Positions 26,008-39,726 of a stretch of DNA of 64,000 bases are shown piece by piece. A program made the position numbers and the translations under genes. The notes beneath the pieces are model-generated. The model worked only from the letters and a program-made list of their open reading frames with translations. It was not told the origin of the DNA and did not search any database. Source of the stretch: Tardiphaga alba (GTDB lineage Bacteria; Pseudomonadota; Alphaproteobacteria; Rhizobiales; Xanthobacteraceae). The stretch lies in the NCBI RefSeq assembly GCF_018279705.1, contig NZ_CP036498.1, forward strand, positions 3,241,001-3,305,000. Reading direction: 5' to 3'. Position 1 is the first letter of the stretch. Each line of letters begins with the position of its first letter.

Positions 26008-29000
26008 TCAGCGAACGAGCCGACGCCTCTCCTCCGGGGTGAGCTGATCCAGCGCCGCCTGCTCCAGTCTGCCGGCGCCGAGCACCTGGACCGGACTGTT
26101 CGGGTTTTGCGTGCGGCGCTCATCGCGCGGTTCGGTACGCAACTGCTCACGCTTCCTTTCGTCGTCATCCCCGCTGCCTCCGCCATAGCCGAGCACTTCG
26201 ACGATGATCACCGATGGCTGTGTATTGGCTGACTGCGTCGGGGTCGCTGTCTGCTGGGTCGCAGCGGCGGCATTCGAGGTGGACAATGCAGCGGAGATGC
26301 TCGGCGCCTGCACGACAGGAATGCCCGCGCTGCTGCCCTGCACCTGGATATTCGCCGCATTCAACACCTGCAGTGCGGCAAGATTGACGTTGCCCGAGAC
26401 GCGGATCCCGGCCTCGCCGGCGTCGATGGTGCCGAGCGGCGCGATCAGGTCGATGTCGCCGGCCTCCACTTCCGGGATCGGATTGAGCGTCGCGATGCCG
26501 GCGCCCGAGGACGGCGTCACCGGTGCCAGCGTGACATTGCCATACATGTCCATCGTCCGGCGCGGTGGCGTGTAAAGGATCGTGCTCTTGGCGCCGCGGC
26601 CGGCATTGATGTCGCCAGTCGCAGACCACGCCAGAATGTCACCGCCGAAGGTCGTCATCATACGCGACAGGCCGAGCAAGACGCTTCCTTGCGAATAGAT
26701 CTGGATGTTCCCGCTGCCTTGCGTCACGAGTCCCGCTGTGGCGCCCGGCACCACGCCTTCGACGCCAACGATCACCTGTCCCCCGGTGCCATCATCTGGA
26801 TGTCGCCGCCGAACAAGGTCCGCACCGAGCCGTCGCGCGTGCGGCGCACGCTGTCATTGACCATGGTCACGGGATTGTAGACGTCCTCGAAATATTCCGT
26901 GCTGAACAGCGTGATGTCGCCAGTGCGGACGATTGCACTGCCGTCCGCATTCTTCTCCGGGAACAGGGTCGCAATCATCTCGCGGCCACGCAAATAGGAG
27001 CCGAAGCGCTTCGACGTCGGATCGTTGTAGTCACGCCCGCCCGCGCGCAGTTCGGCGTAATAGATCTCGCGCAGGAAGATGCGCTGCTGCTCCGGCGCAA
27101 GGGCGTCGAAATAAGCGAGGTTTTCTTCGGCGCTGCCGTCGTGCCCGTAGCGGGCCTTCAGCCAGTCGGCGAGTTCCTTGCCATAGGACTTCACAGCCTT
27201 GCCGGGCTGATCCGCCAGCGGCATGTCTGGATTGGCGAGGTTCGCCGGATCGAGATAGCGCGTGCGAACCGCAGCCCAGTTCGCGTCCGACATGCCCGCC
27301 GCCACGAACACGCTGGCACCGGGTCGGTTGTCGCCGGCGATGATCGATCCCAGCGAGGTGATCGCGCCGCGATCTTCCTGGCGGATGTTGCGTGCAGCCG
27401 TCACTTCGAGCGTGCCGGGGCCGGCGATATCGAACGAGCTGAAGATGATGTCACGGCCCGCGGACACGATCGACACATCCGTCTCGGACGAGTGGGCGAT
27501 CAGGTTGCCGGTGGAGCGACCGCCCATGCCGGTGGTCGGCATATAGGTGAACTGACCGATATTGGTCCCGCTGTTGACGATGTCACGACCGGCCTTGATC
27601 CAGACAGGCCCGCCGGCTTCGTAAAGTGTTCGGCCGTTCAGGGCGTCGGTGAAGCTTGTCAGAACCTCGCCCGTTCGAAGGCCGACGATGTCTCCCGACA
27701 GCGCATAGAAACGCGCCGGCTGCAGATCGTAGAGACCGGAAGCGGTATTGGGGCCGAAGGCGAACATGTTGTTGGCCATCTGGAAAGCCAGCGGACTGAG
27801 ATTGCTCATGGTCGCCGGGTTAAATGGGGTCGGGACAACCGATACATCCGCGCTCGACCGTGTGATCGCGTGGCCACCGGCATAGATCGAGTTGCCGGCG
27901 AGAAGCTCAAGCTCTCCATACGGCGATGGCGCCAGCATGAGCGAGTAGCCCAGAGGCTTGCCACCCTGCCGAACCGCGGAGGCCCCTGCATAGATGCTGC
28001 CTGATGGCGCGGCGGCGCGCAGGATCGCGGGATAAACGAACCGTGCGCCGGTCGCACCCGCCATCGCATTGGGAGCAATCTCCGACCCGGCCTCGCCCAG
28101 TTGAATGCTCGGTGTGAGATTGCCGCCCGCAGCAAACAGATCGATCGAGGTCCGGTCCGTCCAAAGGCTGAACCAGGGATTGGACCCACGAACCGCAGGA
28201 TCGATGCTCGGCAGGCGACCACCGTCCCAAACACCTCCGGCGACGAGATCGCCGCGCGACGTCAGGCTGAACGTGGAGTCGCCCGGCATCAGCATCAAAC
28301 CGCCGCCCGCCAGCGCCCAGGTCGACGTGAACGGATCGTAGGCGCGCACTTCCTTGGGATCCTGGAATGCCGCGAACGGACCATAGCGAAGCTCGACATT
28401 GCCATGCGCCCCCGCCTGGATCGCGGCATGACCGCGCAGATTGGCAGCGAGACCGCTCAAACCCAGGTTGAGATATTCGGGCGTCGGATTGCTCGAGCCC
28501 GGGACCATTTCCATATGCGCGAACCGGTTCGGATTGATCCCGCCGCCGATGCGGACATCCATGTCGCCGCCGCCGGTCAACAGCAATTCGCCATTGGCAT
28601 TGACGCGGCCGGTCGAAGCGACGGCCAGTACAAGCCCCTGGCTGCGCGGATACACCTTGGTATCGACGCGGCCCGGGCTGAGCACGTCGATGGTGCCGGC
28701 GCCGCCGCGCACATCGACCTGCAGATCGCCGCCGCCGAGCGTGCCGTAACCGGTGAAGCCGACAAGATAGGGATAGTCGCTGAACGGCTGAGTGTCGTTC
28801 CGCCCGGCAACGTAGCTGCCGAAATTGATCCACCACGCCGCGCCATTCGCAGCGCCGGCGACATCCCCCTGCCGCCACAGCCAGTTGGCCGGATCCGCAC
28901 TCGAATTCTGCCCGTGCCGGCTTCCTTCGGCACCGAAGACGCCGCCCTGCGTCCATGAATCGCCGGTGAGATTTCCGCCGGCTTTCAGCAGCAGGTTGCC

Positions 29001-32000
29001 GCCGAGTTCGGGATACCAGGCGCGATAAGTGGCATCGGCACCACTGACGAGACTTTCATAGTCGGAGGCACCATCGCCCAGAACCGAGCCGTTCCGCGTG
29101 ACACGGGGGGCGCTGAAGACCGGATCCACGTTCCGCGACTGCGTGCCCGCGGTGTAGACACCGTAGGACGAGCGCATCGCGATATTGCCGCCGGTGACAA
29201 TATCGAGATCACCGATGCCGGTGCGCAGGACGCTGAACATCGGCGTGATCGGATTCACTTCGGCGAGAACGCCATTGCCGCCGATGCTGACGCACTGACC
29301 GCTTTCCGCTAGACAGACATTGTAGCTGGGATCGAGTGCCCACTCATCGACTGGCTTGCCGGGCGTGCCGCTAAACTGATTACCGGGAGCCCACAGCCAC
29401 GAGACCTTCACGCATTGTCCGGGTTCCTGCAAGCAGACATTGTAATCCGGGTCGAGCGCCCAATCATCGACCGGCGTGCCGGGCACGCCGCTCATATAGT
29501 TGCCCTCCGCCCAGTACCAGACGCCGCCGCCTTCGAACCGATCGACTTTCGAGAAGTGCGTATCGGCAAGCGTGAGATGGCCATTGGCATCGCGCGGGCG
29601 AAGCATCCTGGTATCTGCGGCCTCGATGTCTGCACCGGCGACGAAGCGCATCGACCAGGATTGCGAGCCGGCGGGCAGCATCGAGGCAACCGCCCAATTG
29701 GCGCCCTGACGTCCGTTCGAGTCAGCTGGCCTGAGATTCACCTTGATGGCGTCAGCCGGCAGTTTCAGATCGGCCTGGGAGGGAATGAGGCCTCCCATGG
29801 GCAGGGTCACATCGCCGTTGATCGTCGCGACCGCAGGCAGCGCCACGCCCTTCGGCCAGATCATGGCGCGGAGCGATGCGCTGACGGGAACGATGAAACC
29901 GGCGCCGAGACGGGTATTGGCAGCGAGCGTCACGTCAACGGCGAGACGCGTGCCCTTGGCGTACAATAGCGTCGTGCCATTGGCGGCGAAGATATCTCCA
30001 GCGAGAATCGTGTTGGCTGGAAGCGTGATGCTGCCGTTGAGAACTCCCTCGACAGGCAGCTGCGTGCCCGCAGGGACCGTCATCGCCTTGATCGGCAGAT
30101 TGTAGTTCAACGCGCGGCCAGCGGGATAGGTCGTGCCATCGGCAAGCGTCACGTTGCCGTTCGGCACGACGACGTCGCCGCCGTAAGAGAGAAGCCCCGG
30201 ACGCAGCAGCCAACCATCATTATCGGGGGTTTCCGGCGGCGGCGCGAAGCCGTCATTGATCGAGCCGTAGATGTCGAGATTGCCGCCGGCACGAATGGTC
30301 AATTTGCCTACTTCGCCCGAGCCGTAGATGCCGGAGCGCTGGAAGTTCGGATTGACGCCCTGATAGCGGTAGCCGGACAGATCGAGATCGCCGACCACCA
30401 CGAGGTCGCCATCTGCGGTCGCACTGACGATCTCGACGCCCGATCGGAGATGGAAAGCGTCTCGATAAGCGGCGTTGTTAAGACCGGCGAGCTTGCCGTT
30501 CATCAGCGCATTGCTACCGAGCGCGTTGGCGACGAAGAGTATGCTCTCGTTGTGTTTCTGATCCAGATAGGCCTGGGTGATCTGCTGATATGGGCGCCCG
30601 CTTGCTGCCGGGTCCGTGCCATAGGCGGCATCGCTGTAGCGCTGCACCGCATTGACCGCGATGGAGCGCGCGCCCTGAATGGTGATGCTGCCGCTGGCGT
30701 CGATATCCACATCTCCGCTCGTTGCACCGCCAAGGCGCGGCACATTGAGCTCCAGCGTGCCGCGCGCGACGCCGTCGTGCTGGCTCGGACCGGTGCCGGA
30801 TGCGGCAGCGGTGCCATGGCGTAAGTCGATCCGCGCGCCGGATGCGAGGGTCAGCCGCCCCGTACCGGAGCTCAGCTCCACGATCGCCCGGTTCGGGCTA
30901 TCGATGATCTTGCCGTAGCTATCGACGCGTAGAATCGTACCATGTGCGTCGAGCAACGCACTGCCGGCGATGGTCAGTCCGTTCTTCGCTGCGAGGCGAA
31001 TGATGCCAACTTCGGCGCCACTGGCATCCACCGTACCGGTGACCGTCAGATGACCGCTATCGAGCGAGACGTTGATCTCGCTGGCTCGCAGTTCATTACC
31101 GATGACGAGATCACCCTGCTTCAGCTGGAAGCCGCGGCCGCCGGTCATGTTGCCGTCGTTGAGACGCGCGTTGAGCGCCGCGAACCTGTCGCTGAGCGTG
31201 CCTGTGCCGCCGAGATGCTGCGCCCTGATATCGACAAAACCCGCACGGTACGGCACCAGCGTGCCGCCGGCATCGTATTGCCCGCCCGCGGAGCCGAGAA
31301 TGCGGCCGGCGAGATCGACAGTGCCCGCACTGCTCCCCAGCGCCGACGCGGTGAGGCGACCGGCGTGATTGTACTTCGCCGACAGGTCGATCACCGCGCC
31401 TGCATGTTGGGTGATGTCGCCATCCTTGCTTTCGAGAACGACATCGCCGCCCCAGGAGAATTTCTTCACGTCATCGAAGCTGACCTCGCGGCCCGACAGA
31501 TCGAGCTGTGCCGCATCCGTGAGTACGATGTTGCCCGTAGCACTGACCGTGAAGCGGCCGGACGGCAGCACCACGGCACTCGCCAATGTGACGCTTTGGC
31601 CGGTCAGCGCCAGTTCGGCGCCAAGGTTTTTGGCTCCAAGGCTTTCCGCGCCGAGGATTGTGCCTGCCGCGCCGTTCGACACGACACTGATCGCCCCGCC
31701 CGCCGTGATGCTGTTCACCGATCCGGCCTCGCCGGTCAGCAGCGGCGCTGAGATCGTCAGATTGCCGCCCGTATAGGAATAGCCCTCGCCCGGTACATAG
31801 GCCCCCTGGCTTTGATAGAACGCGACGCTTCCCTTGTGATTGGCGGTGATGCGCTCGCTGGCATTGAGATTCACCTGAGCGAACCCGAGCGCGAGACGCC
31901 CCACATCTTCGATCCCGCTGATCTGTACATTCGGGCCATAACCGAAGGTGATGCGCTCGGCATCGATGTTGAGCGCGCCCTGCCCGGTGCCCGCCCCGCC

Positions 32001-35000
32001 TGCAATGACCGAGCCCGGTGTCCGCGCCAAGCCGCTCCACACCAGATTTTCGGTACGGATCGTCGCGACATCGCTGGAGCTGCCCGCGCCGTAGATCGCC
32101 GGCGTGCCGAACACCAGATTGGCGATGCGCGATGTGCCGTCTGCCGCGTAAGTGTCGAGCGTCACAGTGCCGAAAATGTTGACGGCCGAACTGGCGTTCA
32201 GCTTGAGGCTTTCCAGCGCCGGAGCGCCGGCCGAAACATCGCCACGCAACAGCCGGTCGAGAACCTCCTGGTTCAGCATCAGGCCCGATGGCAACACGCC
32301 CGCGGCGCTCGCCGCCGCCAGTGCCGCGCTGGTGCCGATGTTCAACGCCCCCACACCGATCGACAGATTTCGCGTACCGTAACGCACATTGTCGCCGAGT
32401 TCGAACCGGTTCGTCGTTGCAAACGCGATCGTCCCTTCGGAATACAAGGTCGTCGGCGCATTGCAATTGCCACTCGCCCCGCACGTCCCAATCAGAATGG
32501 CGCCTTGCGATGTAACCGTTGCATTTGAGGGAAGGACTTCGATCACGCCATTGGAAACCGCCAGCATCGAGCCGCCGGCATTCAACGTCGGCTGCGGCGT
32601 GTAGATGAAGCCGTCGCGTGAATCGAATGGCGTCGCGCCCATTCCCAACGTGCTGATCCCGGCGCCTGCCTCGATCGTAATCGCGCCTTGTGCACCGGAC
32701 TGGACCAGCAGCACTTCGGCCGCGCGGAGCAAGGTGCCCTCGCGCAGGATAATGTTTCTGGCGTTCATCGAGCTTTGCAGGAAGGTGAAATAGTTGCCCT
32801 GCTGGCCGTATCTGACCTCGGCTGTCGCACCGATGGTCAACCGGTTGGCCGCCAGCGCGTTGAGATCGTCTGCATAAAGCGAGACGCCGCTGAAGCCAGC
32901 CGTCGCACTTTGTCCCGCGGCCAGAATTTCGAACGAACTTGCCGAAACGCCGGTGACATTTGCCGATCCCGCATAGCCGCCCGTTGCGGCGCTGAAATCG
33001 ACCGCGCCGTCGAATTGCAACGCATTGGTACCGGCGCCAGGCCGCAAATAGAGGTGCAGGCTCTTGCCGTCCAGCGGCATCATCGCTCGCGGCGTGCCAA
33101 GACGCGCCGCATCCGCCACAGCAAACTGCGCGTAGGTCGTTTCATTGAACTGCGAAAGCGTGCGAACGACATTGGCCGATGTGAGGATCACCTGCCGGGA
33201 GAGACTGTCCCTGATCGCAGTATTGGCAAAACCCAGCCGGCCGCTGGCCATATAGGAGCCGTTTGGCAAAGCCGCGTTTCCGGCAAGGCCGCGCGGGTCA
33301 GCCGCAGTCGGGATCTCGACGCGGAAAGCTCCTGGCAACAACGCATAGGTCGCGGGCATCAAGGTGTAGGTGCCGGCCGGAAGGCCCGGAATGCTGCCGT
33401 CAAGCGTGATCTGCTGACCGACCAGCGGATTTCCAGTGCCGACTTCCGGCGTGACCGGCGCATAGCCTGCGCCATGGCTTGGCACGATCGCATAGACTGC
33501 ATTGCCGTCGGCGCTATAGCCATTCGCCGGATTCGCCGCGATGAGCGGATTGCGCAGCACATCGACGGAACCACCGCGTCCCGACACGAAGCCCGCCCCC
33601 TTCAGATCGCCGCCGCCGGACAGGTCGATCAATGCGCCTTCCCGGACATCGACCGACTCGCCGTAGAGGAAGACGCCACGCGTCGCAGATACCGCGCCTT
33701 CGAGCGCAACCTTGTTTCCGTCATAGAGCCAGTCGATGCCATCGACCGTGCCGCCATATGGCATGACCAGGCCGCGCGAACTCGTCGAGGTGATGCTGCT
33801 CGGAAGCAGGTTCACGTTCTTTGCCGAATAGCTCGCGATACGTCCGAAACTGATGGTGCCCAGTGGCGCCCGGATGATGCCGCCCTGATCGATCCTCGCG
33901 GCATCCAATGTCAGTTGCCCGAACGCCGAATAGGGCATGTTCGGGATATCACCGGTCGTACGTGATATGGTCAGGATGCGAGCCGGATCGAAATCGGCAC
34001 TATTGCCGCGCCAACCGGCAATGATCGTCGCATTGGCGCCCGTCACCGGATAGATCTGCGCCGCCGCCAGATTCAAACCGCCGGTCACATAGGCGCGGCC
34101 TGAACCGAAGCGCAGATCGCCCGAACTGATCAGCGACACCTGATCGAAGCCTCGCCGGTCGATGATCTGATTGCTCGCGCTGGTGATGCCGGGGATCGTC
34201 AACCGACCACCCGTGCCGAAACCGGAGCCTGCGACGACGTCGATCAAACCGGCCTTGAGTTCCAGGCTGCCGGTAACAGCCTGCTGAGATGTCTGCAGCT
34301 TGCTGTCACCGTAATGCATGCCGGTCCGATCAATCGGAACGTTGGAGTTGGAAAGATCAGAGCCAGCCACGCGAATGATCGATGCGGCGAGTTTGACATG
34401 ACTGTTCGCGGATGCTCCCTCCGACCAGCCGAGCGAACCCGCATAAAGGTTGAGCGCCAGGCCGAGCGACAGATCCACATTGCCGTCGAAGGCGATCATG
34501 CCGCTGCTGTGCAGCGTCAGCGTATCGAAGCCGCCGTCCCTGACCTTGTCGACGCCGAGGCGTGCATGGCCGTAGACCAGACCATCGGCAGCAGCGGACG
34601 GATCGATGTTCTGCGGGAGCAGACTTGGCCCCTGGCGCTCCGCGACAATCAGTTCGCGGATGCGCCGTATACGCTCGGGGGTGCCGCCAACGACCACCTG
34701 ACTGCCGATCCCGACCGTCAGGCTACCACCAGCTGCGCCCTTTCCACCTGCCTGAGCTCGCATGGTGCCGTCGAGATAGAGGCCGTTCGATGACGCCAGC
34801 ACGATCTCGCCGCCATTGCTGGTCACATCGACGGCGCCGCGACCGGCAACATCCAGAACTGCATGGGCGCCTGACGCATCGAGCAGCGCGCCTTCGCGCA
34901 CGACAACGAACAGGCTGGATCCTGCGATGCTGCCGTCTTCAGGATTGACGCGATTGCCGATCAGGATGCTTCCGCCCGCACCAACCGATCCGTAGCGCCG

Positions 35001-38000
35001 ACCACTCAGATCCTGCGCGGTTACCGCGCGGCCCGCCACATCGAGCACAGCACGTTCGCCGATCCAGACCGACGTGCCGGCTGCCGCGACGGTGTTAGTG
35101 CCCACGCCACCCAATTCGATACGTCCACCGGCCGCTTGAAGCCGACCATCGACGGTCAACTGTCCAGCGCTCCGCAACGTGATCGCCTGGCCGGGATCGA
35201 CCGTGATCGCCGCCATGTCGGCAATGTGAAGCACTGTGGCGCTTGCGATCGAGGACGCATTGCCTGCCTGGAGCAGCACGCTGGCGCCGTCACGCTGCTC
35301 CAACAGCCCGGTGCGCGGATTCTCGGTGTAGACGGGCGGCGTCCAGAGCTCGAGGGCTGCGGATGCCGGTGCGCCAGTGGCGACATCGAAAGCACGATCA
35401 CTCGGGCGATAGACCGGTCGCTCGACCTCGATATGGGTCCCGCTCGCGACCGTCAGGCTGCCGCGCGTAATGACTTCATAATTCGCAAAGCCACTACGGA
35501 AAAGCGAGGCATCGAGATCGGTGCCAATCGTCAATGTTCGACCGAAGCCGAGTCTCAGCGTTCCGCTGCCCGACACGCCGAAGCCTTGCAACCGGCCATC
35601 GAGTTGCAAATCTCCTGTCGAGCTGCCGATGCCCGCCTCCAGGGTGATATTGCCAGCTGCCCCGCCCTTCAACGTGCCATTGGCCTGAAGCGCGGCCCCC
35701 GACGACACGTCGATCACACTTCCTGATGCAATCGACACGTCTCGAGAATTTTGAAGAAGGACAACGCCACCGTCGACATAGGCCGCCTTGAGGTAGTCGT
35801 CGCGGTTCAGGAGCGCATTGACCCACAAGCCGGTCACATCGAGGGTTGAACCGGTGCGCACATCGATACGCGACGTGCCGCCAGGTGTCGTCAGGACAAC
35901 TGTCGTCCCGCCCCGGACGTCCGGCCGGAACGAGTTGCTCGCGGTGATATCGCCTCCGCGCACTGTGATGTTCGCCGCGATATCGATAATTGGCGCAACA
36001 AGATTGAGCTTTCCGCCAACCGCCATTTCGACATTGCTGTCGATGACGATGCTGCCGCTTGTTGCCAAATCGAGACCGCCGAGCTGCTGCTGCTTCAGCC
36101 AGCCGGCATCCAGCCAAAGTGTATTGGCACGACCTGCAGGCGTGGCGCTTCCAGCATCAAGACCAGCCGTGACATCTGAAATGTCGCCGATCCGGACATC
36201 CGTATCGAACACGCCCGTTCGACCGAGACTGGTGTATCGCCCGAACGCCAGCGTGCCGTTTTGCGCGGGTGTGGTCTGGGTCGCCTTATAGCCATCTGTG
36301 ATGCCACTGCTTCGCTTGTTCGCCTGATAGGTGCCGGCAACCGTATCGGCGACGATCGTCGCTGAAATCATGCTGGTCGCTGCTGACAGGTTAAGCCGGC
36401 CCGCATCGCGACCGACGGTGTATCCGTCTTCCCAGCGCAGCGAGGTGCGTCCGCGATCGAAGACCGACGTCCAGATCTCCGTGAGGCGCTCGTCTGCCTG
36501 CCCCTGGATGTTATGCGTGCGGCGGAAGCCGCCGGCATAACCGGCATAGCCGAGATAGCCCGGCGCGTTGTCCACGCTGTAGCGGCGACCGTCGTTGCCG
36601 ATCAGATTGGTGGAGCGCAGCCAGCCGCCGGCATAGTCGAGCGAGCCGCCGGAAATGTCGAACACCGCGCCCCGCTGCGCGATCACTTCTGGCGCCGACA
36701 GCGTGATGGTGCCGCCCACGGCGGTCCATTCGCCGATCCCATGCGCCGTGTTGGTGAGATAACCACCGACTTCGAGCAGCCCGCCAGCCGTGTAGTAACG
36801 ATCGCCGTTGTAACCACCGGTGCCATCCGGCACCAGCGTCAGCGTGCGAACGTCGATCCAGACGTCGTTGTTCTTGAGCGTATCGGAATCGCGATTTTGC
36901 GGGCTGTCGCGCAGTTCGTTGCCCTGCACGTTGACTTTGACGTTGTTGGATTCCATCGTCAGGGCGACGTTACGCACGCCGGACACGTCAAGCCGCGCGC
37001 CATCTTCAGTGAAGATGCGCTGGCCTGCCGTTGCCGCAATCTGGCCGCCTTGCGCAGCCGTGTACGAATTCCCCTTGAAGACGATATTGCCGCCGGTGAC
37101 GATCTCGATGCGCGACTGGTCCTGACGATCAGCCAGCAGCGACAGATTGTTGAACACCGCATGCGCCGCGCGCTGCGCATTGGCGGTGGCCGAGGCGGCG
37201 ATCAACGCGTCGCGTTGCCCGTTGAGTGCCGTCTCCTTGCTGTCCAGTTCGGGCAGGATGGCCGTCAGACTGCCGGCGTCGAGCGTGATGCTGCCATCGC
37301 CGTCATTGGTCGCGTTCAGGAGGTGAATTGTCCCTCGCGTGTTCACCGACGTGGTCGCGATCAGAGCGCCATCCTGGGTGATGGTGCGACCGGCCAGCGT
37401 GATATCGCCTTGTTGCGCGAAGATGAGACCGCTATTGCCGACAATACCGCGGGTAGCGCCCGCCGCGATGGTCGGAGCGATCTCGATGCCACGCGTAGTC
37501 GAGATTGCGTTGCCGGCGGTGGTGAAACCTTGGCGCAGATTGAAGCTGTCACCGGCAGCGAGGATCGTCTGTCCCTTTGGCGTGCCGATCGACCCGGCAT
37601 TGCTCACCTCGGTGCCCATCATCAGGACGAAGCCGCCACCTGACGTCACCGACGATGGGGCGCGTGTATTGATCGTGGCGCCCGCTTCCACGAAAATCTT
37701 TCCGGCGATGGCGCCCACGCCGCCTGCTCCTGCGGCGGTGAAACTCGGAATCCAGCTGTTGCCCGACTGCGCGCTGAAAATGCCGTGCGCCCGGAAATGA
37801 GCATCGTCGATATCGGCCGTGGAGGCGATCAGCGAGCCGACATTCACCTGGCTGTTGCCGCCGAAGATGATGCCGCTTCGATTGATCACATAGACATGGC
37901 CGTCAGCTTTGATATTGCCGAGGATCTGGCTCGGCGCGGTGGCGTTGTTAACGCGGTTGAGCGCGACCCAGCTGCTGTTGCCACCCTGATCGAAAGTCAA

Positions 38001-38501
38001 CGTGGTGCGCGCGCCGATGTTGAAACTTTCCCAGTTCAGAATCGCCTGTTGGACACGCTGGCGAATATTGACCTGGGTCTGTCCGTTACCATCGACACTC
38101 TGGGTCGGCGTGTCGGCGGCATTGTTCCAGTTATATCCTCCCTGATCCAGGCCACCGGCTCCGAGGCCATTCGGGATCGCGAGCGGTGCCCGCGTAGAAA
38201 CCTGCGCCGCCGCTGCCGCAGCCCGCGCAGCAGACTGCACCGCCTGAATGTCCTGCACGGCGCGCGCTGCTCGTGCCAATGACTGTTGGCTTTGCTGGGC
38301 TGCTGCAGCCGCCTGCCGCGCCGCCTGCGCCGCGGCATCGGCCGCAATGTTCGGTGCAGAGACGGCTCCGCCAGCGCTGCCGCCGTTGAGCGAACGGGCA
38401 TGAACCAGCGGCGCGGACATCAAGAGGGCGACGGCGCTGACCGTCGTCAGCAAAGCGCCGGAACGCGAAAACACCTGATGCTTGTTGAAATTCGACGCCA
38501 T
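26008..38501 (-). CDS. Giant TPS-type filamentous haemagglutinin exoprotein (adhesin 2), frameshifted near the C-terminus
   Basis: A paralogue of adhesin 1. The first frame gives 3909 residues: signal peptide (about 1-35), Ala/Gln-rich helix (36-110), TPS domain with NRSGIIFGGNSQVNVG near 207, long beta-helix body, and a DUF3739-like block (about 3700-3840, LRGREMIATLF). It then stops after GGDIQMMAPGDR because of a one-base deficit in a C5 run at 26780-26784. The remaining 255 codons (from 26775 to 26008) continue the family sequence in another frame: VGVEGVVPG, then GNIQIYSQGSVLLGLSRMMTTFGG and the QPSVIIVEVLGYGGG tail. Restoring one G gives a 4164-residue protein colinear with adhesin 1. 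It contains two tandem Cys-bearing segments (PDYNVCLQEPGQC and PSYNVCLAESGQC, about 3014-3074). ATG 38501 has an AAGGGG site. No TpsB partner is nearby. Confidence 0.85.
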
Positions 38502-38667
38502 GATTGCCCCTTACACGGCGCGACAGAACGCACCGACACCATTCCTGCGAAGGGACCGAGGCAGAACACATCGATATCCGCGATTGCGGCCGGCAATTTC
38601 TATTGCCGAACCGTCAATCGCGCATGACAGACACGTCCCTGCTCCCGTCTCTTCTCGTGATTGCCCG

Positions 38668-38707
38668 TAAGACGGTTGGAGGCAGGGCCGGACTGAACCG
38701 TGTCACA
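38668..38707 (-). promoter_or_regulatory. Candidate regulatory elements upstream of adhesin 2
   Basis: In the 228-base gap between fecR 2 and adhesin 2, the minus strand has TGTGACACGG and, downstream, CCGTCTTA, echoing TGTCACACGG and CCGTCTGA upstream of adhesin 1. The gap between the two elements is ten bases longer here, so this arrangement is not a standard promoter spacing. It may be a shared regulator site. Confidence 0.2.
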
Positions 38708-38729
38708 AATATTTCGTATGTAAATCGGC

Positions 38730-39698
38730 TCAGGACAGGACGACAATGGCGCCGGGCAGTGACGTGACCTTGGCACCGTAAGCTTCCCGGACCAGCGCGA
38801 TCAGATCGTCCACACGGTTGATCGCGATACGTGCATCGACCGCGCGCCGGCCAAGCGCTTCATTCATCAGAACGATGCGCCCATTGCGATAGCGGTTGGC
38901 TTCATCGACCACCTCGGCAAGCGGCGTTTGCCGGAATACCAGTTGCCCGTCTCGCCAGGCCATCACGATGGCCGGATCAACCGTCACGGCCGCGCCGACC
39001 ACGCCATCCGCATAAGCCAGCTGCCTGCCAGCGCGCAGGTCGGCCGATCGTCCCGCATATTCAACCACGAGCGCTCCGCGGTGGCAGGTGACCACCGACC
39101 GACCGGCATCACATCGCAAATTGAATTGCGCGTCTGCAGCATGAACGAGACCGCCAGCGGCGCGCACCGTCAGCGCTCCTGTTTGCATCGACGATACCGA
39201 TATCGCAGCTTCACCCGCGATCAACTCGATCTGTCGTTCACTCGATCTCGGGCTTATGTTCAGGCTGCTGCGTGTGTTCAGCTCAACCGTAACGCCCTCC
39301 CCCATGGCGATCTCGCGGCGCTCGGCCGTGCGGGTTCGATAATCCGCTGCGAGCTCCTGGGGCGACGGCCACAGCTCCATGGGCGGGCGAGCGACCAGAT
39401 AACCGGCACCGGCAACGGAAGCGGCGATGGCTCCGCCAAGAAACCAGCGTCGTGACGGCACGCCGCGTTGTGACGCCAGATGGGTCGTGACTGGCGCGAC
39501 GGCCGGCAGCCGGGCAGCTGTCTCAAGACGATCCCACAGCAAATTCGCTTCGGCAAAAGCCCGCGCATGCGCGGCGCTGCGACCGCACCACGCCTTCAGC
39601 GCCCGCGCATCCGCTGCGGTGGCGTCGCCTGACGTCAGGCGCATGAGCCATGCCTGCGCCTCACCTTCCAGCGCCTGCGTCCCGCCCGCATTCGTCAT
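38730..39698 (-). CDS. FecR-like anti-sigma/signal-transducing regulator 2
   Basis: A 322-residue homologue of the regulator at 13266-14288. The cytoplasmic anti-sigma part is at about 1-75 (EGEAQAWLMRLTSGDATAAD, then LKAWCGRSAAHARAFAEA). A hydrophobic segment at about 83-105 is preceded by SRR (SRRWFLGGAIAASVAGAGYL). The periplasmic FecR domain includes ELNTRSSLNISPRSSERQIE, LIAGEAAISVSS and VTCHRGALVVEYAG. The C-terminal STN-interacting part ends GAIVVLS, as in copy 1. ATG 39698 has an AAAGAGGA ribosome-binding site. It starts 28 bases after sigma factor 2 and should relay the STN signal to it. The SRRWFL motif fits a Tat-like export signal. Confidence 0.85.
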   Translation of the reverse strand: MTNAGGTQALEGEAQAWLMRLTSGDATAADARALKAWCGRSAAHARAFAEANLLWDRLETAARLPAVAPVTTHLASQRGVPSRRWFLGGAIAASVAGAGYLVARPPMELWPSPQELAADYRTRTAERREIAMGEGVTVELNTRSSLNISPRSSERQIELIAGEAAISVSSMQTGALTVRAAGGLVHAADAQFNLRCDAGRSVVTCHRGALVVEYAGRSADLRAGRQLAYADGVVGAAVTVDPAIVMAWRDGQLVFRQTPLAEVVDEANRYRNGRIVLMNEALGRRAVDARIAINRVDDLIALVREAYGAKVTSLPGAIVVLS

Positions 39699-39726
39699 GG
39701 GGTCCTCTTTTTCAGCCACCGTCCCC

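Noticed and set aside
29105..29110. G6 tract as another frameshift point in adhesin 2
   Set aside because: The frame is continuous and matches adhesin family sequence on both sides.
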